Of a stretch of DNA of 49,648 bases, positions 16,025-24,899 are shown piece after piece; positions within the stretch are counted from its first letter, which is position 1, and each line of letters opens with the position of its first letter. The notes under the pieces were generated by a model, which saw only the letters and a list, made by a program, of their open reading frames with translations, was not told the DNA's origin and did no database searches. A program made the translations under genes and the position numbers. This stretch comes from Myxococcota bacterium (GTDB lineage: Bacteria; Myxococcota_A; UBA9160; SMWR01): NCBI GenBank assembly GCA_039030075.1, contig JBCCEW010000035.1:1-49648 (forward strand), in the 5' to 3' direction.

Positions 16025-17323
16025 ATGGCCTGGGACTTCGAGACCGAACCGGAATTCCAACGCGAGCTCGAGTGGATGGATGCGTTCGTCCGCGACGAGG
16101 TCGAGCCCCTCGACCTGGTGCTCGGCGACCCCTACGACAAGAGCGACAAGCGCGCCCTCGCCCTCGTGAAGCCCCTGCAGGAGCACGTGAAGGAGCGCGG
16201 CTTGTGGGCCTGCCACCTCGGGGAGGAACTCGGCGGCCCGGGCTTCGGCCAGCTGAAGCTGGGGCTGATGAACGAGATCCTGGGTCGCTCCCTCTGGGCG
16301 CCGTCGGTGTTCGGCTGTCAGGCCCCCGACTCGGGAAACGCCGAGATCCTCGCCCACTACGGCAGCGACGAGCAGAAGAAGCGCTTCCTGCAACCGCTCC
16401 TCGACGGCGAGATCTCGTCCTGTTACTCGATGACCGAGCCCCACGCCGGCGCCGACCCGACCCTGTTCGTCACGCGCGCGGAGAAGGATGGCGATCACTG
16501 GGTGCTCAACGGCGAGAAGTGGTTCTCGTCCAACGCCCGCTACGCCAGCTTCCTGATCGTGATGGCCGTGTCGGACCCGGACGTCTCGCCCTACGAGGGC
16601 ATGAGCATGTTCATCGTGCCGACGGACCTGCCCGGCGTGAACCTGGTGCGCAACGTCGGCGTCGGCACCGAACCCGAAGAGGAAGCCAGCCACGGCTACA
16701 TGCGGTACGAGAACGTCCGGATCCCCGAGGACCACCTCCTCGGGAAGCCGGGTTCGGCGTTCGTGATCGCCCAGACCCGGCTCGGCGGCGGCCGCATCCA
16801 CCACGCCATGCGCACGGTGGGACAGCTCCAGCGCGCCTTCGACATGATGTGTGAGCGCGCGCTCTCGCGAGAAGTCCGGGGCGGCAAGCTCGCGTCGCTC
16901 GGTGTCGTGCAGGAGCAGATCGCCGACAGCTGGATCGAGATCGAGCAGTTCAAGCTGCTCGTGCTGCGAACCGCCTGGATGATCGATCGCTACAAGGACT
17001 ACAAGAAGGTGCGCAAGGACATCGCCGCGGTGAAGGTGGCGATGCCGAAGGTCTACCGCGAGGTCGCGCAGCGCGCGATGCACCTGCACGGCGCGCTCGG
17101 GGTCTCGAACGAGATGCCCTTCGCGCGCATGCTGATGTCCGCCGAAGTGATGGGCATCGCCGACGGCCCGACTGAGGTGCACAAGACGACGATCGCGCGT
17201 CAGGTGCTGCGGGATCACAAGGCCGTCGACGGGCTCTGGCCGAGCGCCCACCTGCCGACGCGCCGGGCCGCGGCGCGCGAGCGCTTCGCCGAGTTCCTCG
17301 AACGCGAGATCGGCAACCTCTAG
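16025..17323 (+). CDS. Acyl-CoA dehydrogenase
   Basis: This 432-residue flavoprotein of the acyl-CoA dehydrogenase family is closest in style to the long ACAD10/11-like group. Visible are the CYSMTEPHAGADPT FAD/substrate motif, the GEKWFSSNARYASFLIV strand, FVIAQTRLGGGRIHHAMR, and the C-terminal GALGVSNEMPFARML and DGPTEVHKTTIARQ. It oxidises an acyl-CoA to the 2-enoyl-CoA and passes electrons to ETF. A strong ribosome site (GAGGAGG) precedes the ATG. It lies 75 bp after the GST gene and may belong to the same operon. Confidence 0.92.
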   Translation: MAWDFETEPEFQRELEWMDAFVRDEVEPLDLVLGDPYDKSDKRALALVKPLQEHVKERGLWACHLGEELGGPGFGQLKLGLMNEILGRSLWAPSVFGCQAPDSGNAEILAHYGSDEQKKRFLQPLLDGEISSCYSMTEPHAGADPTLFVTRAEKDGDHWVLNGEKWFSSNARYASFLIVMAVSDPDVSPYEGMSMFIVPTDLPGVNLVRNVGVGTEPEEEASHGYMRYENVRIPEDHLLGKPGSAFVIAQTRLGGGRIHHAMRTVGQLQRAFDMMCERALSREVRGGKLASLGVVQEQIADSWIEIEQFKLLVLRTAWMIDRYKDYKKVRKDIAAVKVAMPKVYREVAQRAMHLHGALGVSNEMPFARMLMSAEVMGIADGPTEVHKTTIARQVLRDHKAVDGLWPSAHLPTRRAAARERFAEFLEREIGNL

Positions 17324-17336
17324 AGGCCGCCTTACG

Positions 17337-17726
17337 TCAGCGCGGGCGGTGCTCGGTGCGCTCGCCCCAGGTGATGTGCAGGCTCTTGCCGGGCTCGTGG
17401 ACGTCGAGGGTGTGCCAGACGCCTCTGGGCACGACGACGGTCTGCCCGGCGCGCAGGGGTACGCGCACCTCCTCGCCGTCGACCTCGACGAGCATGTCGC
17501 CCGCGCCGGCGAGCACGGCCACCACCTCGTCGCCCGCCGGGTGCACTTCCCAGCTGTCCCAGCTGCTCGAGAAAGGGAAGATCCCGACCATCCGCGGGCC
17601 GATCGCCTCGTTCTCGTGAATCGTCTCCCAGAAATCGGGGCCCACCGGCACCACGCGCACCTCGGAGCTCTGGGCGAGGCCGAGGTAGGTGGTCTCGAGA
17701 TCCAGGGGTTCGATCTTCGTGGTCAT
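17337..17726 (-). CDS. Cupin-domain protein
   Basis: This 129-residue single-domain cupin has motif 1 around EVHPAGDEVVAVLAGAGDM and motif 2 around GQTVVVPRGVWHTLDVHEPG. It lacks a full His-rich motif 1 (HPAGDE rather than HxHxxxxxE), so metal binding is less certain than for the cupin at 4515. It sits 10 bp downstream of the SRPBCC gene and is probably the last gene of the ArsR operon. Function unknown. Confidence 0.78.
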   Translation of the reverse strand: MTTKIEPLDLETTYLGLAQSSEVRVVPVGPDFWETIHENEAIGPRMVGIFPFSSSWDSWEVHPAGDEVVAVLAGAGDMLVEVDGEEVRVPLRAGQTVVVPRGVWHTLDVHEPGKSLHITWGERTEHRPR

Positions 17727-17736
17727 CGCGGTTCTC

Positions 17737-18213
17737 CTAGGCGGCGCGTTTGCGCGCGGCGTTCAAGAGGTCGGCCCACCACAGGCCCATCATCGCATCG
17801 AAGGAGGCGGCGTCCATACCGTGGCGCGCCGGGTGGTCGGCGGCGATCGCGTCCCAGCCGCTGTGCACGACGGTGACCCGGCAACCCTCTCCGACCGCCT
17901 CGAAGGTCACGTCGACCTCGGTCGACTGATCCGGGCTGAAGTTCCGTGCTCGAAAGTCGAAGACGAGCCGCGTGGCCGGTTCCCAGACCCGGACGCGCCC
18001 GACCTCGAACGCGTCGTCGCCGTAGTCCTCGAGGAAGCGACCACCCACGCCGGGCTCGAAGCGCAGCGTGCCGCCGCGCTCGGGGTACCACCGGAAGCGC
18101 GGCCCGCCTTTCCACCAGAGGTCCACCTCCTCCGTGAACAATCGGAACGCGAGGTCCGGCGCCACGGCGAGCGTCGTGCTGACCTCGACGGCATCCGTCG
18201 ACGCGCCGCTCAC
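17737..18213 (-). CDS. SRPBCC (AHSA1-like) domain protein
   Basis: This protein of 158 residues has the START-like fold of the AHSA1/SRPBCC family: VSTTLAVAPDLAFRLFTEEVDLWW at the N-terminus, then PGVGGRFLEDYGDDAFEVGRV and a C-terminal long helix. Such proteins bind hydrophobic ligands. The GTG at 18213 overlaps the ArsR stop (GTGA), which fixes the start. ArsR plus SRPBCC gene pairs are widespread; their ligand is usually not known. Confidence 0.85.
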   Translation of the reverse strand: MSGASTDAVEVSTTLAVAPDLAFRLFTEEVDLWWKGGPRFRWYPERGGTLRFEPGVGGRFLEDYGDDAFEVGRVRVWEPATRLVFDFRARNFSPDQSTEVDVTFEAVGEGCRVTVVHSGWDAIAADHPARHGMDAASFDAMMGLWWADLLNAARKRAA

Positions 18214-18545
18214 GAGCGGCTCCGCTTCTCGGCGTGTTCCTTGAAGGAGGCCAGCTGGTCGGTCCAGAACGACTCGACCTCGGAGAGCCACGCCTGCAGG
18301 TCGCGGAAGGGTTTCGGAAGGAGGCGGTAGACGCGACAGCGCGCGTCGTCAGGGCTGCGGTCCTCGGCCACGAGTCCGCCCTCCTTCAAGATGCGCAGGT
18401 GGCGACTGATGGCGGGTCCGCTCACGTCGAACTCCGCCACCAGCTCGCCTGCGCGGCGGGGACGCCGCTGCAGCAGCTCGACCACGCGACGGCGCGTCGG
18501 ATCGGCCAGCGCCGCGAGGGTTTCGTCGAGCGCGGCCTGGCTCAT
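18210..18545 (-). CDS. ArsR-family transcriptional regulator
   Basis: This winged-helix repressor has 111 residues: ETLAALADPTRRRVVELLQR, then AGELVAEFDVSGPAISRHLRIL (recognition helix), then GGLVAEDRSPDDARCRVYRL (wing). No cysteine metal site is visible in the recognition helix, so it is probably not a metal sensor. It overlaps the VOC gene upstream (ATGA) and the SRPBCC gene downstream (GTGA). The palindrome at 19030-19055 upstream of the operon is its likely operator. Confidence 0.92.
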   Translation of the reverse strand: MSQAALDETLAALADPTRRRVVELLQRRPRRAGELVAEFDVSGPAISRHLRILKEGGLVAEDRSPDDARCRVYRLLPKPFRDLQAWLSEVESFWTDQLASFKEHAEKRSRS

Positions 18546-18991
18546 GCGCCCTCGTAGGCCTTGCGGATCTCTTCGGGCGTCATCTCGCGCAAACGCGTAC
18601 TGAAGATCCAGCGGTGTCCTTCCGGATCGACGACGCGGTACATGCGATCGCCGTGCGGTTGATCGGTCGGCTCCATCGCAATCGTGGCGCCCTGGGACTT
18701 CGCGTGGGCGCAGTGGGCGTCCACGTCGTCGACATCGATGTGCACCTGGCAGTGCACGCCATCCAGATCCTGGGGTGACTGCAACCCCAGCTCCGGATAG
18801 CAGGAAGCGAGCATCACCTGATTGCCAGCGAAGTCGAGCTGGGCGTGGCCGATCTTGCCGTCGCCCATCTCGAGGCGATAGGCCTCCTCGAAGCCGAGGG
18901 CCTTGCAGAGGAACTCGATCGCGGCGGGGGCGTCCTGGTACGTGAGGTAGGGGACGATGGTCTGGGGCGTGCGGACGGGGTTCTGGGCCAT
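18542..18991 (-). CDS. VOC-family (PhnB/glyoxalase-like) protein
   Basis: This 149-residue vicinal-oxygen-chelate protein has two beta-alpha-beta modules: IVPYLTYQDAPAAIEFLCKALGF and, in the second half, VHIDVDDVDAHCAHAKSQGA ending DPEGHRWIFS. It resembles the PhnB-like group often encoded with ArsR and SRPBCC proteins. Enzymatic activity is unproven in this subgroup. It is the first gene of the minus-strand operon VOC-ArsR-SRPBCC-cupin. Confidence 0.87.
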   Translation of the reverse strand: MAQNPVRTPQTIVPYLTYQDAPAAIEFLCKALGFEEAYRLEMGDGKIGHAQLDFAGNQVMLASCYPELGLQSPQDLDGVHCQVHIDVDDVDAHCAHAKSQGATIAMEPTDQPHGDRMYRVVDPEGHRWIFSTRLREMTPEEIRKAYEGA

Positions 18992-19029
18992 GGGGTCTCC
19001 TCTTCGCCGGGGGGCACGGGCCGTTTCTC

Positions 19030-19055
19030 TTTAATTAACTCTTTCGTTAAATAAA
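19030..19055. promoter_or_regulatory. Palindromic operator before VOC-ArsR operon
   Basis: TTTAATTAAC (19030-19039) and GTTAAATAAA (19046-19055) are inverted repeats matching at 9 of 10 positions, separated by 6 nt. The AT-rich palindrome stands out from the GC-rich surroundings and lies between the VOC-ArsR operon and the divergent methyltransferase gene. Its size suits an ArsR-family dimer. Confidence 0.65.
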
Positions 19056-19157
19056 AACAAGCACGATCTCGACCGTGCCGGCGCGCGATAGACTGCGAGC
19101 GCGGAGGGATCGGCGTCCGGCCCTCCGCAGAGCGCGCCATCTCCCGAGGAACGAATC

Positions 19158-19769
19158 ATGGGCCTTCGCGATTTCCTGAAGCCGCGCATCCAGGACTGGA
19201 CGATGCGCTTCATGAACGACATGCGTCCCGAGACGGTGGCCGTCGCCAGCGGCGATGTCCTCGAGGTGGGCTTCGGCACCGGGCTCAACCTCGACCTCTA
19301 CCCGCCGGACGTGAAGTCGGTGACGGGGGTCGATCCCCTCGTCACCGAGGGGCTGCCCGCGGTCGAGTCGCGCATCGCCGCCGCGCCCTTCCCGGTCGAG
19401 CGTCACCCGTTGGCGGCCGACGGCGGCCTGCCCTTCGACGCGGGACGCTTCGACTGCGTGATCACGACCTGGACGCTCTGCTCGATCCCCGATGCCCCGG
19501 CCGCGCTCACCGAGATGCGTCGCGTCCTGAAGCCCGGCGGTCGCTACGTCTTCATCGAGCACGGAACGGCGGAGAACCCGTCGACCGCGCGCTGGCAGAA
19601 TCGCGTGAACCCGCTGTGGAAGCGCATGACCGACGGCTGCAACATCAATCGGCCGATCGATCGCATCGTCGAGGGCAGCGGCTTCGAGTTGAGCCGGCTC
19701 GACCGATTCCGCGCGAAGGGTCCCGGGATCCTCGCGCAGATGTACCGGGGCATCGCGACCAGGTCGTAG
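19158..19769 (+). CDS. Class I SAM-dependent methyltransferase
   Basis: This methyltransferase has 203 residues. Motif I is VLEVGFGTGLNLDLY and the acidic motif II is VTGVDPLV. Further on, FDCVITTWTLCSIPD and EMRRVLKPGGRYVFIEHG give motifs IV-VI of the UbiE/Methyltransf_11 type. It resembles phospholipid or quinone C/N-methyltransferases, but the substrate cannot be assigned. ATG 19158 follows GAGGA. It is divergent from the VOC-ArsR operon. Confidence 0.87.
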   Translation: MGLRDFLKPRIQDWTMRFMNDMRPETVAVASGDVLEVGFGTGLNLDLYPPDVKSVTGVDPLVTEGLPAVESRIAAAPFPVERHPLAADGGLPFDAGRFDCVITTWTLCSIPDAPAALTEMRRVLKPGGRYVFIEHGTAENPSTARWQNRVNPLWKRMTDGCNINRPIDRIVEGSGFELSRLDRFRAKGPGILAQMYRGIATRS

Positions 19770-19780
19770 CCCGCGCGGGT

Positions 19781-22700
19781 TCAGGCCTCGTCCGGCTCCA
19801 CGGTCACGCCCGGCGGCACGCTGCGCAGGTGGAGATCGCGCTGGGGGAAGGCGATCTCGATCCGGGCCGCGCGGAAGGCGCGGTCGATCGCCAGGTGCAG
19901 GGCGTGGAGGATCGGGATCCGGTGATCGATGTCCGGGCTGAAGACGCGTAGCTCGAGGTCGAGGCTGCTCTCGCCGAAGCCCTTGAAGACCACCTCGGGA
20001 CGCGGCTCGGTGAGCACGTGTTCGTTCGCGACGGCGACGGCGTGGAGCTCGCGAATGGCCAGCTCGGTATCGGAGCCGTACGCGATGCCCACCGGGATGT
20101 CGACGCGCAGGATCGGGTCGCTGAGGGACCAGTTCACGAGCTGGGTGGTGACGAACTCCTTGTTCGGCACCACGAGCTCCTTGCGGTCGAAGCTGGTGAT
20201 CCACGTCGCGCGGATCCGGATCTTGGTGACGGTCCCGCTGATGTTGCCGACGGTGACGGTGTCGCCCACGCGGATCGGACGCTCGAAGAGGATGATCAAT
20301 CCGGAGATGAAGTTCGCGAAGATTTCCTGCAAGCCGAAGCCGAGGCCGAGGCCGACCGCCGCCACCAGCCACTGGACGTTCGACCAGCCCACGCCGATCG
20401 CGTTGAAGGCGAGCACGCCGCCGACGACGCTGAGGGCGTACTTCGCGATCGTGGCGTACGCATAGCGCTCGCCCGGCTGGGTCCCGAGCCGCCGGAAGAT
20501 CGAAATTTCGAGCAGCCCCGGCAGGTTGCGCACCAACACCAGAGTCATGAACGCGATCAGGACGGCGAGCACGAGGCTCGCCACGGTGACCGGCACCACG
20601 CGGTCTTCGGTCTCGAAGATCCGCTTCCCATCCGGGTCCGTCGATTCGACGGTCACCGTCTCGGTCGTCGACCACAGCTCGACGCCATCCAGGACGCCGA
20701 ACGCGGGCACGAGGTCGACCCACAGGAACCACAGCCCGAAGAACATCGTGACGACCGCGGACGTCGCGAGCAGTCGCCCCGTCTGGGCGTCGACTTCGGC
20801 CAGATCGAGCTGGGGTTCGGGAATCGCCACGCGTTCGCCGGTGAGCTCGGGCTCGGTCGCCTTCGCGCGCTCGGCCTCCTGGGCTTCGCGGAACTGACGG
20901 AACGCGATCCGGCGCCGCGCCAGGAGCGACCAGCGCAAGGAGAGCTGGAACGCGAAGAGCAGTAGCAGCAGGAAGAAGAGCGTGAGGTGGTAGCTGCCGG
21001 CCAGCTGGAGAGCGGTCCAGTAGTAGCCACGCACGGCGGCGACGATCAGCGCGATCGGCACGAGGACCGCGGCGAAGTGGAGGGCGCGCCACCAACCGTG
21101 CTCGGGCCGGATCCACGGCGTGGCCTTCAGAATCGCGCGCAGCCCGCCACCTTCGCGCAGCATCAGATGGGTGAAGCACGCCATCAACAGCAACAGCGCG
21201 ACCAGCGCGATGCGACCGACCGACTCGCGCCAGGCGTCTTCGGCCCGCATCTCGAAGACCTGGATCACGAACACCAGGGGCACGGCCACCAGCGCGATCC
21301 AGCCGAGCCAGCGACGCAGCGCGCGCACGCTCGCCTCGGGCCAGCCGAAGTGGGCCACGGCCAACCCGTCGCTGCGCAGGAGCTGACGCGGCACCTCCAA
21401 CGTCCCCCAGATCAGCGCCGCGCCCAGCAGACCGTGAGCGAAGCTGCGCACGTACTGGGTGGCGTCGGGGGAAGTGCTGAGACGCCAGCCGACGAACCCC
21501 AGCAGGAGGGGGATCCAGGGAGACGCGAGCAAGGAGAGGAACAGGGCTTCGAGACTGGGCCGGAACTCGACGCAGGTGGGCGGACGCGCCACCTCGGCCG
21601 CCGCCGCGAGCCGCGGCTTCACGCGTCGCCGCACGATCGGGTGAGCCAGCGCCAGGAGCAGCGCGAACAGCGCATTCCCGAACCACGCCTCGCGGCCGAA
21701 GGCGAACAGCGCGCGCACCAGCTGACCCCAGAAACGCGGCGTCACCAACCAGGCGATGCCATCGATGGCATCGCCGAACAGGCCCGGGTGCATCGAGCCC
21801 CCGCTCGGCACCCACAGGATGCGCTGATCGATGAAGCGCAAGAGCTCGGTCGTCTTGTCGATCAGCTCCTGCTGTCGCGCGTCGAAGTCGACCAGCTTCT
21901 GGAAGTAGTCCTCGTAGTCGCCGAGCAGCGCGCCGAGATGCTTGCGCTTCGTCTGCAAGAGGTCGCGCAGCACCGCCGCGAGACGCTCGCGCTCCGGCTC
22001 CGAGAGGGCTTCGCCGAAGCGCGCGAGGTTCGCCTCGACGATCCCGTCGATGTCTTTCAGCCCGGCGAGTTCTTCGCGCAGCTCGTCTTGCCGCGCCTCG
22101 ACCTCCGAGATCTGGCCCTGGCGCATGCGGATGAAGCGCCGGTACTTGCCCACATCCGGCACTTCCGAGCGCGTCTTGCGCAGCAGGAGGCCCACCGAAT
22201 CCGTCAGGCCACTCGACTCGACCTTGTAGGTCAGCCGCTGGAAGTCGGCCTCGACCGCGCTCACCCGTTGGTCGGCGCGCGTGAGCTTCCGCGAAACCGA
22301 GTCGATCTTCTGCAGCAGGCCCTGCTCGCCCGTGCGGCCCTGGGCGAGGTCGGCGTTTTCCTGTGCGAGCTGGCGCACCGCGTCCTGGACGGCCGGATCG
22401 AGGGAGGCGACGGCCTCGAGCGAGGCGAGCGCCTCTTCGGCATCGCGTGTGGCTTCGCCCTCGCGCTTCTCGATGAGCGCGCTGCGCAGCGCTTCGAGCG
22501 AGGCCTCGCCGCTCTTCGCCCGCAGCGTGGCGCGCGCCAGGCTCGCCTCGAGCCATTCTCCGCGTGCCTCATAGCCGAGCAGCTCGAACTCGTGGGCACG
22601 CACCTCGGCTTCGAGCGCCTGCTTTCGGAGCATCCCGACCTGCGTCTGCACCTCCGCGACGGCTTCGTCATCGGGGACGACCTGGGGTGCGGACTCGGCG

Positions 22701-23176
22701 AGGGCGGCGAGTCGCGCCTTCGCCTCCGCGAGCAGCTCGGGGAGCTGTCGTCGCCGCTCGGAGCGCCGATCTTGTTCGGCTTCGAGATCGGCCACCTCGC
22801 GCTGGGCGAGGGCCAGGTCCTGCTCGGCCGACAGCACTTCGACTTCGAGCTCGGCAGCCGTCGTGGACGACGCTGGCTCGGGTGTCGATCGGGCTTCGAG
22901 CGCGGCGATCTCCGCCTTGATCTCCGCCAGCCGCGTGGGCGCATTCTGATAGGCCCGCTCGAACTCGTCGCCGCGCGCTTGCCATTCGGCGAGACGCGTC
23001 CGCAGCCGATCCGCCTGCTTCTGCAGCGCCTCGAGCGACGCTTGCACGTCCTGCGCCTCGGCGTCGTCGCTGCCCGTCCCCGGGATCGCCACTTCCTGGG
23101 TGTGGGCCGGCGCCCCCGCGAAGAGTAGGCCGACCACGAGTGCGGCCGCGAAATGGAGGAGTCGATGGGCGATCAC
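19781..23176 (-). CDS. Large MscS/MscK-type mechanosensitive channel
   Basis: This 1131-residue protein has a signal peptide (LLHFAAALVVGLLFAGAPAHTQE), a long coiled-coil periplasmic region of about residues 30-440, a set of transmembrane helices (about 480-950), and a C-terminal MscS domain (NFISGLIILFERPIRVGDTV, residues about 950-970). The domain continues with GTVTKIRIRATWITSFDRKELVVPN, typical of the MscS beta domain. The architecture matches MscK/KefA channels, which open under membrane tension and release solutes. The start is GTG 23176. It is divergent from pgsB with 38 bp between. Confidence 0.93.
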   Translation of the reverse strand: MIAHRLLHFAAALVVGLLFAGAPAHTQEVAIPGTGSDDAEAQDVQASLEALQKQADRLRTRLAEWQARGDEFERAYQNAPTRLAEIKAEIAALEARSTPEPASSTTAAELEVEVLSAEQDLALAQREVADLEAEQDRRSERRRQLPELLAEAKARLAALAESAPQVVPDDEAVAEVQTQVGMLRKQALEAEVRAHEFELLGYEARGEWLEASLARATLRAKSGEASLEALRSALIEKREGEATRDAEEALASLEAVASLDPAVQDAVRQLAQENADLAQGRTGEQGLLQKIDSVSRKLTRADQRVSAVEADFQRLTYKVESSGLTDSVGLLLRKTRSEVPDVGKYRRFIRMRQGQISEVEARQDELREELAGLKDIDGIVEANLARFGEALSEPERERLAAVLRDLLQTKRKHLGALLGDYEDYFQKLVDFDARQQELIDKTTELLRFIDQRILWVPSGGSMHPGLFGDAIDGIAWLVTPRFWGQLVRALFAFGREAWFGNALFALLLALAHPIVRRRVKPRLAAAAEVARPPTCVEFRPSLEALFLSLLASPWIPLLLGFVGWRLSTSPDATQYVRSFAHGLLGAALIWGTLEVPRQLLRSDGLAVAHFGWPEASVRALRRWLGWIALVAVPLVFVIQVFEMRAEDAWRESVGRIALVALLLLMACFTHLMLREGGGLRAILKATPWIRPEHGWWRALHFAAVLVPIALIVAAVRGYYWTALQLAGSYHLTLFFLLLLLFAFQLSLRWSLLARRRIAFRQFREAQEAERAKATEPELTGERVAIPEPQLDLAEVDAQTGRLLATSAVVTMFFGLWFLWVDLVPAFGVLDGVELWSTTETVTVESTDPDGKRIFETEDRVVPVTVASLVLAVLIAFMTLVLVRNLPGLLEISIFRRLGTQPGERYAYATIAKYALSVVGGVLAFNAIGVGWSNVQWLVAAVGLGLGFGLQEIFANFISGLIILFERPIRVGDTVTVGNISGTVTKIRIRATWITSFDRKELVVPNKEFVTTQLVNWSLSDPILRVDIPVGIAYGSDTELAIRELHAVAVANEHVLTEPRPEVVFKGFGESSLDLELRVFSPDIDHRIPILHALHLAIDRAFRAARIEIAFPQRDLHLRSVPPGVTVEPDEA

Positions 23177-23214
23177 CGGGGCGCAGTGTATCCAAGCCCC
23201 GCGTCGCGCGGGTT

Positions 23215-24453
23215 GTGACCGGCGACGGCTTCCGCGAGCATCCGCTCGTGGCCCTTCCGTTCGCGATCGGCGCTTTGCTCGTGCTCCTGATCGGCCTGGG
23301 CGTCGTGGAGCGCGCGCGCCTGCACCGACACCGCTCTGCCCTCCCCGTCCGGATTCACGTGAACGGAACGCGGGGAAAGTCCTCGGTGGTGCGGCTGCTC
23401 GCGGCCGCCCTGCGCGCCGACGGCCGTCGCGTGTTCGCGAAGACGACCGGCTCGCTGCCGCGCCTGATCACTCCGGACGGCACCGAGCTTCCCGTGCATC
23501 GGCCGGGACTCACCAACGTGATCGAGCAGCTGCGCATCCTGGGACTCGCCGCACGCGAGAACGCCGACGTGCTGGTGATCGAGTGCATGGCGCTCCAGCC
23601 CGCGCTCCAGTCCCTGTGCGAGCTCGAGATCGTGCGCGCCACCCACGGCGTGATCTGCAACGCCTGGCCCGACCACCTCGATGTGATGGGCCCGACCGAC
23701 CGCGATGTCGCCCTGGCACTCGCGGGCACGACGCCGGTGGGCGGTGTTCTGTTCAGCGCGGAACGCGAGCACCGCGCGCTCTTCGAGGCAGCCTGCCGCG
23801 ATCGCGGCAGCGAGTTCGTCGGCATCGGAGACGCCGAGGTGAACACCCTCAGCGACGCCGAGATGGCCCGCTTCGACTACATCGAACACCGCGAGAACGT
23901 CGCGCTCACGTTGGCCGTGTGCGAGCAGCTCGGCGTCGATCGGGAAGTCGCGCTCGCGGGCATGGCCCAGGCGGAGCCCGATGTCGGTGCCCTGCGCGAA
24001 GCCGAGGTGCGGTTCTTCGGCCGGCGCCTCCAGTTCGTGAACGGCTTCGCGGCGAACGACCCGATCGCGACTGAACGCGTCTGGCGCCTGGCCCTCGCGC
24101 GGCATCCGGATCCCGACACGCGCGTCATGGTGCTCAACTGTCGCCTCGACCGACCCGACCGTTCGCGCCAGCTCGGCGAGGCGCTTCCCGCCTGGCCCCT
24201 TGCCGACCACTACTTCCTGGTCGGCTCGGGCACCTACGCGCTGGCACGCACGGCCGTCGGTGCCGGGCTCCCGGCGACTCGACTCACACCCCTCGAAGGC
24301 GAGGGCGCGGCCGACGTCTTCGAGGAGATCCTGGGGGTCGCAGGCCGGCACGCGCTGGTGGTCGGCGCCGGAAACATCGCGGGGATCGGGCTCGACCTCC
24401 ACCGCTACTTCCAGCGGCGCGCCACCCTGACCGACGCGGAGCAGGCCGCATGA
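23215..24453 (+). CDS. pgsB: Poly-gamma-glutamate synthase, PgsB/CapB-type ligase
   Basis: This 412-residue protein has an N-terminal membrane helix (VALPFAIGALLVLLIGLGVVE), then the Mur-ligase-like ATP-binding loop HVNGTRGKSS (GTRGKS at 51-56), TGSLPRLITPDGTE, VIECMALQPALQS and NAWPDHLDVMGPT. This is the signature set of PgsB/CapB, the ATP-dependent amide ligase for poly-gamma-glutamate. I use GTG 23215; upstream residues do not fit the family. It overlaps pgsC by 4 nt (ATGA). Confidence 0.93.
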   Translation: MTGDGFREHPLVALPFAIGALLVLLIGLGVVERARLHRHRSALPVRIHVNGTRGKSSVVRLLAAALRADGRRVFAKTTGSLPRLITPDGTELPVHRPGLTNVIEQLRILGLAARENADVLVIECMALQPALQSLCELEIVRATHGVICNAWPDHLDVMGPTDRDVALALAGTTPVGGVLFSAEREHRALFEAACRDRGSEFVGIGDAEVNTLSDAEMARFDYIEHRENVALTLAVCEQLGVDREVALAGMAQAEPDVGALREAEVRFFGRRLQFVNGFAANDPIATERVWRLALARHPDPDTRVMVLNCRLDRPDRSRQLGEALPAWPLADHYFLVGSGTYALARTAVGAGLPATRLTPLEGEGAADVFEEILGVAGRHALVVGAGNIAGIGLDLHRYFQRRATLTDAEQAA

Positions 24454-24899
24454 GCGAAGTCGAGATCGGCGTCATCGCGATCGGCCTCGTGGTCAGCCTG
24501 CTCTACTCGGAAGCGTTCGGCGTGGCGCCCGGCGGCATCATCGTCCCGGGCTATCTCGCGCTCTCGATCTTCGATCCGGTCCAGATCGGGCTGACCCTCG
24601 GCGTCGCGCTGCTGACCTTCTTCGCCGTGCGCGTCTGGGCGACCATCGCGATCGTCTACGGCCGGCGCCGCACCGTGCTCTCGATCCTGACGGGCTTTGC
24701 CATCGCCAGCCTGGTCCGGGGCGCGCTCGGGGTCGGAACGCCGGTGGGTCCCTTCGAGGTCGACGTCATCGGCTACGTGATCCCAGGCCTGCTCGCGATC
24801 TGGATGGATCGCCAGGGGGTCGTCGTCACCCTGGCCTCGGCCATCACCGCCAGCGTGTTCACCCGCTTGCTGGGCCTGCTAGTCCTCGGGGTGGCGTAG
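24450..24899 (+). CDS. pgsC: Poly-gamma-glutamate biosynthesis protein PgsC/CapC
   Basis: This 149-residue, very hydrophobic protein has about four to five membrane helices, beginning IGVIAIGLVVSLLYSEAFGVAPGGIIVPGYLAL. The motif GVAPGGIIVPGYLAL is typical of PgsC/CapC. PgsC forms the membrane part of the polymerising complex with PgsB. Its start overlaps the pgsB stop and its stop overlaps the next start, so the three genes are translationally coupled. Confidence 0.93.
   Translation: MSEVEIGVIAIGLVVSLLYSEAFGVAPGGIIVPGYLALSIFDPVQIGLTLGVALLTFFAVRVWATIAIVYGRRRTVLSILTGFAIASLVRGALGVGTPVGPFEVDVIGYVIPGLLAIWMDRQGVVVTLASAITASVFTRLLGLLVLGVA

Noticed and set aside
14774-17251. Very long open frame on the minus strand, antisense to the GST and acyl-CoA dehydrogenase genes
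   Set aside because: Composition is typical of antisense frames (His, Arg and Asp rich) and it lacks family motifs. The plus-strand genes explain the region.
17317-17327. CCTCTAGAGG palindrome as a terminator between acyl-CoA dehydrogenase and cupin
   Set aside because: Too short, no loop and no T-run.
18210-18545. ArsR gene as regulator of the arsI-like gene at 1173
   Set aside because: The genes are about 17 kb apart. The ArsR sits in a VOC-SRPBCC operon and has no cysteine metal site.
20987-23128. Long open frame on the plus strand, antisense to the MscS-type channel
   Set aside because: It is rich in Arg, Glu and Gln with no domain. The channel on the minus strand has a signal peptide and a clear MscS domain.
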